From positions 186,001 through 250,000 of the forward strand of contig NZ_BNAG01000003.1 in assembly GCF_014653175.1 (NCBI RefSeq): DNA of 64,000 nucleotides. The letters run 5' to 3'. Position numbers and translations under genes: made by a program. Positions 58,741-64,000 of this stretch are shown in pieces. Each line of letters begins with the position of its first letter. The stretch's first letter is position 1. Origin of the DNA: Roseivirga thermotolerans (lineage in GTDB: Bacteria; Bacteroidota; Bacteroidia; Cytophagales; Cyclobacteriaceae). The notes below the pieces were generated by a model that saw only the letters and a program-made list of their open reading frames with translations, was not told the origin of the DNA and ran no database searches.

Positions 58741-60450
58741 ATGCAAGCACTAAGCGAACAGGAGATACAAAGAAGACAAGAAAGGGAGGAACTAGAGCAA
58801 CTAGGCATTAATCCTTATCCATCAGAAACATTCGAGGTTACTGCCTATACCAAAGAGATAAAGCAGAATTTCGAAAAAAATCCTGAGCAGTACAAAGAGG
58901 TAAGCCTTGCCGGACGCATTATGAGCCGAAGAATTATGGGTTCAGCATCTTTTGCTGAACTGCAAGATTCTGAGGGCAGAATTCAAGTGTATCTGAGGAG
59001 AGATGACCTTTGCCCGGGAGACGATAAAACACTCTATAATACCGTATTTAAAAAGGTATTGGGCATAGGAGATTTTATAGGCATTAAGGGCTACGCTTTT
59101 AAAACCCAGGTGGGAGAAATTTCAGTACACGTTACTGAGCTCAAGGTTTTGGCCAAATCGTTGAAGCCACTTCCATTGCCAAAAACAGATGCCGAAGGCA
59201 AAGTGCATGATGCCTTTACCGATCCTGAACAACGTTACCGTCAGCGGTATGTTGATTTGGTGGTAAACCCGCACGTAAAAAAGACCTTCGTACAGCGCAC
59301 GCAATTGGTAAATTCTATGCGCAACTTCCTGACCGATAGAGGGTATCTGGAAGTAGAAACCCCCATTCTTCAGCCCCTGTATGGTGGAGCTGCCGCCAGA
59401 CCGTTCAAAACCCATCACAATACGCTCGATATGACTCTTTATTTGAGGATAGCCAATGAGCTATACTTAAAGAGGCTTATAGTAGGAGGTTTCGATGGTG
59501 TATTTGAGTTCTCTAAAGACTTTAGAAACGAAGGGATGTCGCGTTTCCACAACCCCGAATTTACCCAGGTAGAGCTTTATGTAGCTTATAAAGACTACAA
59601 TTGGATGATGGATTTGGTGGAGGAAATGATTGAAAAGGTGGCGCTGGACCTTCATGGAACCACCGAGGTGCAGGTAGGAGAGCATAAGATCAACTTCCAG
59701 AGGCCATGGAAGAGGTTTACCATGTTTGAGGCTATAGAACACTTTACTGGGGTTGATATTTCTCAAATGAACGAAGATGAATTGAGAAAGACGGCCAAGG
59801 AACTAAAGGTTGAGGTGGACGATACCATGGGCAAAGGAAAACTCATCGATGAGATTTTTGGTGAACACTGCGAACCAAAGCTCATTCAGCCAACTTTTAT
59901 TACCGACTATCCGGTAGAAATGTCTCCTTTGGCCAAGAAGCACAGAACCAAAGAAGGACTGGTAGAGCGTTTTGAGGCTATTTGTAACGGAAAGGAAATT
60001 TGCAATGCATTCTCTGAATTGAACGACCCGATAGACCAGAGAAAGCGCTTTGAAGAGCAGCTGGAGCTTGGCAAGCGTGGAGACGATGAGGCCATGGTTT
60101 TAGATGAAGACTTCTTGCGCGCACTGGAGTATGGAATGCCACCAACGGCCGGCTTGGGAGTAGGCATTGATAGACTTTCCATGATTATGACCAACTCCAA
60201 CTCCATACAAGATGTATTGTTCTTCCCTCAGATGAAACCTGAAAAGAAGGTGTCTGTGGAGTTGAGCGAAGACGCAAAAGGAGTACTGGATGCTCTGAAG
60301 GCTGCGGGTGTTACCGATCTTAATGTATTTAAAGAGAGTACCGGGCTTTCTAACAAGAAATGGGATAAAGCCATAAAAGAATTGACCCGCAATGGGTTGG
60401 CCAAAGTGCAAAAGACTAACGATACACTTACAGTAGAGCCGGTAGCCTAA
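58741..60450 (+). CDS. lysS: lysyl-tRNA synthetase, class II, with C-terminal extension
   Basis: A 569-residue enzyme charging tRNA-Lys. An OB-fold anticodon domain (about 50-165) is followed by the class II core with motif 2 [20 protein letters not shown] and motif 3 [13 protein letters not shown]. About 60 extra residues follow the usual end ([20 protein letters not shown] to TLTVEPVA), and residues about 335-385 form an insertion. The extension looks like a small helical or winged-helix domain; similar tails occur in other Bacteroidota. Function unknown. Confidence 0.95.
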   Translation: MQALSEQEIQRRQEREELEQLGINPYPSETFEVTAYTKEIKQNFEKNPEQYKEVSLAGRIMSRRIMGSASFAELQDSEGRIQVYLRRDDLCPGDDKTLYNTVFKKVLGIGDFIGIKGYAFKTQVGEISVHVTELKVLAKSLKPLPLPKTDAEGKVHDAFTDPEQRYRQRYVDLVVNPHVKKTFVQRTQLVNSMRNFLTDRGYLEVETPILQPLYGGAAARPFKTHHNTLDMTLYLRIANELYLKRLIVGGFDGVFEFSKDFRNEGMSRFHNPEFTQVELYVAYKDYNWMMDLVEEMIEKVALDLHGTTEVQVGEHKINFQRPWKRFTMFEAIEHFTGVDISQMNEDELRKTAKELKVEVDDTMGKGKLIDEIFGEHCEPKLIQPTFITDYPVEMSPLAKKHRTKEGLVERFEAICNGKEICNAFSELNDPIDQRKRFEEQLELGKRGDDEAMVLDEDFLRALEYGMPPTAGLGVGIDRLSMIMTNSNSIQDVLFFPQMKPEKKVSVELSEDAKGVLDALKAAGVTDLNVFKESTGLSNKKWDKAIKELTRNGLAKVQKTNDTLTVEPVA

Positions 60451-60470
60451 TCGCTACAACAATTCTAAAG

Positions 60471-60524
60471 ATCCTCTTAAAGTACCGGACCAAATAAGGT
60501 CGCAGTCTTTGAGAGGATTTTTTT
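60471..60524 (+). terminator. terminator after lysS
   Basis: ATCCTCTTAAAG (60471-60482) pairs with CTTTGAGAGGAT (60507-60518) with one G-U pair; an inner GACC/GGTC stem extends it, and a T-run follows. It is also placed downstream of the convergent lptD gene. Confidence 0.85.
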
Positions 60525-60552
60525 ACCGCAGTCCTTTAAAAGAAATCTAGCA

Positions 60553-63378
60553 TTAGAAAGAGGAGAATCCACCTCGGTTGTTTTCAAACTGGCTTCTTCT
60601 GCGGCTTATTTTCAGGTCTTTCAGTACGGAAGACTTAATCTGAATATCGATAGTATAAGAAGTAAAGGCACCAAATGGAATCCAGTTGCCTCGCATTTCC
60701 CAACAACCTAAGTCTCTATACAAACCAATAGAAGTGGTGGTGAATTCTTTTTCGAAGAAATCGTAGCCGGTATTATATGTGATTTGCCATTTTGGAGTAA
60801 GAGCCACCTGTCCATGAGCCTTTACCGACTGACGTGTTACCTGGTTGGTGGGTGTCCAGCGATAACTGTAGTCATAGCTCAACCGAATGTTCCAGGGAAT
60901 TTCCACATCCACATAGGCATTTGGGTCATAAAAATATTCACCCATTTGGGCTGCCAGTGCACCACCGCCATCGTTTAACGAGCCATATTCGTTCTCATTA
61001 TTGTTGCCAAAGCCATCACCCCCGAAATCTCCAACACCAATACTCTCGCCACCAAAGCGTCCACCACCTCCCATAGGGGCCGAAGCTCTCGAATTAAGGT
61101 TAGTGGAAAGGGAGAATCGGGCACTTGTGATTCTGCCCAGCCCCTGGCCGGATCGAATGGCCAGTACATCAACAGGCCGTAAAGTGGTTACACCTTCAGA
61201 GGTTTCGGGCAAATAGGCATAAGGATCGAGCGTTGCCCCCATGTTGATGTTTAGTTTTCTATCGAAAAGGGTGGTTCTGGCAGTGATTTGAATGGGGGAT
61301 AGCCTGAATGAATCGGCTAAGAAGTTATAAGAACCCTGTAAATTAAGGCTTTCCAGTAAGGCTACTTTCTCCGACTTGGCTGTGTCGCTCTTTACTTTCA
61401 TTTCAAATTTATTATTGAGCGAAAAACCTAAGGCAGCAGACTCTCCCAGACTTGGTGTACCAAAGCGGAAACCATCGTATTTAGAAAGCAATCGGAATCT
61501 TCCCCCTCCGGTGGTGTCGGTTTGTACGAGCTGATAATAGCCATACTTTGGATCACTAAAATCAGGCCTGTAGCTAAAAGAAACTGAAGGAGTCATGATA
61601 TGGCGGATGGCTTCAACCCTGCGACTTCTCTTAAAATTGAACATGCCATAAAGCTGGGTGGTCATTCCAATACCGGCCGAATAAGTCATCGATCTGGAAA
61701 AACCATTGATGGTGTCTATTCTCACAGCATTCTGGTCTTCGAGAAATTCATATTGCAGTTCTTCCAGATACCAGAGTTCTTCTATTTGAAAAGAAGGCGA
61801 AAAGTTAAGGTAGGTTAGTGCCGAAAAGGAGGTGGAAACATCGATGTTGTGTCGGGCACCGTTCTTTGCATTGTCCAGTAGTTCTCCTAAAGTGTCAAAA
61901 CCAACGGCAATGGTGTCGTTTGCCTCAGCTTTGTTGGCAATTTGAAAACCCGCACTTCCGGGTCTTACAATGTTTGTGATTTGGTTCGATGCATTAAATC
62001 GCCAGCCAAAGTTGAACCTTTTTAAAAGGTCAATGTCTGAATTTTGCAAAGGGTATACCCGGTTCATGTTCAGCGACATTTCCGGTAGTGAAATGTCTAT
62101 GATCCCAGTCTGTACGTTTTGGTTGTGGCGGGCACTAAAGGAATAGCTAAATGGTGAGCGAGGTATTACCCCACTATACTGCACATTCGACCTAAACTCC
62201 GACCGTATATTGTTCTGAAGGTTAACGGTACCCAGGTTGTTCTGATTGTAGGTGCTTGTTCCTGCGTTTACACTGGCCGAAAAACGCCCGTTGCGCCCTC
62301 TGGAGTCGGGTCGGTGAGACCAAGAAACCCAAAAGTCTTTAGAGTCCAAGGCATCTACTTCATAGTCGGGTGTAATGTTGCGATTATAGGTAAGGTCAAA
62401 CTGCCCACTGAATTTATAGCGTTGCTTATATACCGATCGGATACGAGTAGCCCAGCTTCCTTTGGAGTAATAATCGGCTGTAACTGCGGTATGAATATTA
62501 TCGTTCCAGGCAAAGTAATAGCCTCCTTCTTTTAGAAAAAGCCCTCTTCTTCGTTCATCTCCATATTTAGGAAACAGAATGCCAGAGGTAGATTCTTGCG
62601 TGTCCGGGAAATAACCAAAGGGAAGCCCCAGGGGAGTGGGTATGTCGCCTACATACAATAGAAAAGGGCCCGTTATCACATTTTTACCCGGGTTAATTTT
62701 AATTTTTGAAGACTTAATGTAGGTGCCTGCATCAGGGTCGTCCAGACAGGGTATAAATTTGCCGTCCTTTATGTATGCACTCTGATCGGCATTTCTTTTC
62801 ACTACACTGCCGCGCAAATGGCCATCTTGCTGTTTGGTGGCCACACCTTTAATTATGGCCTTTTGTGTTTCAAAATTGTAGCGAATCTCTTCGGTATCAA
62901 AAATATCAGGGCCATCCTGAAAAATTGGTCTGCCCACCCAGTTGCCCAGCGAGTCCTGAATACCGGTGGCCATTAGCTCGTTCTTGTTTTTATCTATAGT
63001 TATTCTTTCTGCAACCAGCTTTATATTACCATATTCAATTTTAGCGTTTCCGTAGAGGTAGGTTTGGTTGGTAAGCAGTTTGGTGATGATGGAGTCTTCA
63101 GCGTAGTATTTAATGGTGGTTTGAATCCCTCCAACCACAACCTGTAGCGAATCGGAAATACCCGGTACGGTGTCGTTTTTAACCGGTTGTTCGGCTTCGG
63201 CACGATTTTGTCTACTTTCTTGTCCGGCTCTTATAAACTGAGCCTTCAAAGAAGAAGTACAGAGAATGGCTAAAACAATGAAGAATATTTTCCCGTTTGA
63301 AAACACGCTGAATTTCGGTTTTTCCGAATTTTTAAGATTTTTGCGTAAAGTTATCTCAATCAGCCGTTTCATGCGCAT
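60553..63378 (-). CDS. LptD-family LPS assembly outer-membrane protein
   Basis: A 941-residue outer-membrane protein. A signal peptide (hydrophobic core IFFIVLAILCTS, ending LKAQ near residue 47) precedes an OstA/LptA-like beta-jellyroll domain (about 85-250, YLYGNAKIEYGNIKLVAERI, YIKSSKIKINPGKNVITG) and a C-terminal barrel (about 280-941, ending GGFSSF). A Gly/Asn-rich loop near 770-815 (GGGGRFGGESIGVGDFGGDG) is unusual. It inserts LPS at the surface with LptE. The start is uncertain: ATG at 63378, ATG at 63372 or TTG at 63348 are possible. Confidence 0.85.
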   Translation of the reverse strand: MRMKRLIEITLRKNLKNSEKPKFSVFSNGKIFFIVLAILCTSSLKAQFIRAGQESRQNRAEAEQPVKNDTVPGISDSLQVVVGGIQTTIKYYAEDSIITKLLTNQTYLYGNAKIEYGNIKLVAERITIDKNKNELMATGIQDSLGNWVGRPIFQDGPDIFDTEEIRYNFETQKAIIKGVATKQQDGHLRGSVVKRNADQSAYIKDGKFIPCLDDPDAGTYIKSSKIKINPGKNVITGPFLLYVGDIPTPLGLPFGYFPDTQESTSGILFPKYGDERRRGLFLKEGGYYFAWNDNIHTAVTADYYSKGSWATRIRSVYKQRYKFSGQFDLTYNRNITPDYEVDALDSKDFWVSWSHRPDSRGRNGRFSASVNAGTSTYNQNNLGTVNLQNNIRSEFRSNVQYSGVIPRSPFSYSFSARHNQNVQTGIIDISLPEMSLNMNRVYPLQNSDIDLLKRFNFGWRFNASNQITNIVRPGSAGFQIANKAEANDTIAVGFDTLGELLDNAKNGARHNIDVSTSFSALTYLNFSPSFQIEELWYLEELQYEFLEDQNAVRIDTINGFSRSMTYSAGIGMTTQLYGMFNFKRSRRVEAIRHIMTPSVSFSYRPDFSDPKYGYYQLVQTDTTGGGRFRLLSKYDGFRFGTPSLGESAALGFSLNNKFEMKVKSDTAKSEKVALLESLNLQGSYNFLADSFRLSPIQITARTTLFDRKLNINMGATLDPYAYLPETSEGVTTLRPVDVLAIRSGQGLGRITSARFSLSTNLNSRASAPMGGGGRFGGESIGVGDFGGDGFGNNNENEYGSLNDGGGALAAQMGEYFYDPNAYVDVEIPWNIRLSYDYSYRWTPTNQVTRQSVKAHGQVALTPKWQITYNTGYDFFEKEFTTTSIGLYRDLGCWEMRGNWIPFGAFTSYTIDIQIKSSVLKDLKISRRRSQFENNRGGFSSF

Positions 63379-64000
63379 CGAAGTGAAATTTTATCTGATT
63401 CCTTTAGTTCTTTTAACACTTCTGGTGGTATGCCCGACTGTTTCGCCCGCACAAACGGCCAAAAAGAAGTATAAGGTAGTTTTAGACCCCGGACATGGTG
63501 GGAAAGACTCCGGTACAAGAGGTTCCAAACTTTTGGAAAAGGATGTGGTTTTGGCCGTTACTCTTAAAGTGGGAGAATATCTTGAAAAATATACCGATGA
63601 CATTGAGGTGATTTTTACCCGCAAAAAAGATGAGTACAGTCACCCCAAAGTTCGTGCCACGCTAGCCAACAATATGGAGGCCGACTTGTTTGTGTCTATA
63701 CATGCGAACGCCATGCCTGCCGGCAACTCTCATGTTTATGGTACTGAAACCTACGTGATGGGAACCAAAAACGAAGGAAGAAACTTTGAAGTAGCAAAGC
63801 GTGAGAACTCTGTAATTCTTCTGGAAGAAGACTATAAAGAGCTTTATCAGGGTTTCGACCCCAATGCTCCGGAGGTAAATATTATGTTCGAAATTATGCA
63901 GGAAGCATTTCAGGAAAACAGCATTTTGTTAGCGCAAAACATTGAGGAGCAGTTTTCTAAGCGTGCGGGCAGACACAGCAGAGGGGTAAAGCAATCGAGT
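63371..64000 (+). CDS. N-acetylmuramoyl-L-alanine amidase (partial, runs off the right edge)
   Basis: The first 210 residues of an Amidase_3 enzyme that cuts peptidoglycan stem peptides for cell separation. A signal peptide (about 1-28, ending SPAQ) is followed by KVVLDPGHGGKDSGTRG (zinc His in the DPGHGG motif), LLEKDVVLAV (zinc Glu) and ADLFVSIHANAM (zinc His). Its ATG lies inside the 5' end of the divergent lptD frame, and the remainder lies beyond the window. Confidence 0.92.
   Translation, partial: MRIEVKFYLIPLVLLTLLVVCPTVSPAQTAKKKYKVVLDPGHGGKDSGTRGSKLLEKDVVLAVTLKVGEYLEKYTDDIEVIFTRKKDEYSHPKVRATLANNMEADLFVSIHANAMPAGNSHVYGTETYVMGTKNEGRNFEVAKRENSVILLEEDYKELYQGFDPNAPEVNIMFEIMQEAFQENSILLAQNIEEQFSKRAGRHSRGVKQSS

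Overview
The window is a chromosomal segment of a Bacteroidota bacterium, most likely of the Cytophagia/Cytophagales type (the phylum call is firm, the class is an inference). The reasons are: most recognisable promoters follow the Bacteroidota pattern TTTG-N19-TAnnTTTG rather than -35/-10 boxes; Shine-Dalgarno sequences are mostly weak or absent; and phylum-typical families are present, such as a PadR/FtsX-permease pair, DAHP synthase fused to chorismate mutase, a Bacteroidota-type LptD, and a six-bladed propeller lipoprotein. No insertion sequence, phage or CRISPR array was seen.

Layout. 1-5300 (minus strand): FtsX-type permease with its PadR repressor, then frr, pyrH and a biotin carrier protein. 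5494-19400 (plus): tRNA-Tyr, tRNA-Gly, a decayed tRNA-Gly copy, tRNA-Thr, tuf, tRNA-Trp, secE, nusG, rplKAJL, rpoB (TTG start), rpoC and a DUF3467 gene. This keeps the order also known from the E. coli tufB-secE-nusG-rpl-rpoBC region. 19470-22904: rpsL-rpsG-fusA-rpsJ, closed by its own terminator. 22977-37460: the S10/spc/alpha ribosomal protein cluster from rplC to rplQ with secY, map, infA and rpoA, including rpmD and rpmJ, which are short. 37468-41170: carA-eno, a possible small RNA, an FtsB/DivIC gene and a small outer-membrane protein.

41286-50227 is mixed metabolism: an Ldh2-type dehydrogenase and Ppx/GppA (minus); acyl-CoA carboxylase beta subunit, M42 peptidase and a metal-receptor-like protein (plus); a secreted unknown, an SGNH hydrolase and an MsbA-like ABC exporter (minus). 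50344-52195 is an AT-rich island with a propeller lipoprotein, a thioredoxin-like CxxC lipoprotein and a secreted peptide with eight cysteines whose signal peptide is out of frame by one base at an A-run. It is a candidate undescribed cell-envelope peptide system.

52202-57381 (minus) is an aromatic amino acid cluster: DAHP synthase-chorismate mutase copy 1, an ACT-less prephenate dehydratase-like protein, then an intergenic attenuator, then DAHP synthase-chorismate mutase copy 2, aroB and aroA. The attenuator has a 19-residue leader peptide containing YFYFFYF, mutually exclusive 1:2, 2:3 and 3:4 RNA pairings, and a strong terminator just before the second synthase. It is the clearest novel regulatory element in the window: it predicts that Phe/Tyr charging controls shikimate pathway entry by ribosome-mediated attenuation.

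57461-64000: proline dehydrogenase and lysS (plus), lptD (minus), and an N-acetylmuramoyl-L-alanine amidase that runs off the right edge; lptD and the amidase are divergent with interlocking start codons.
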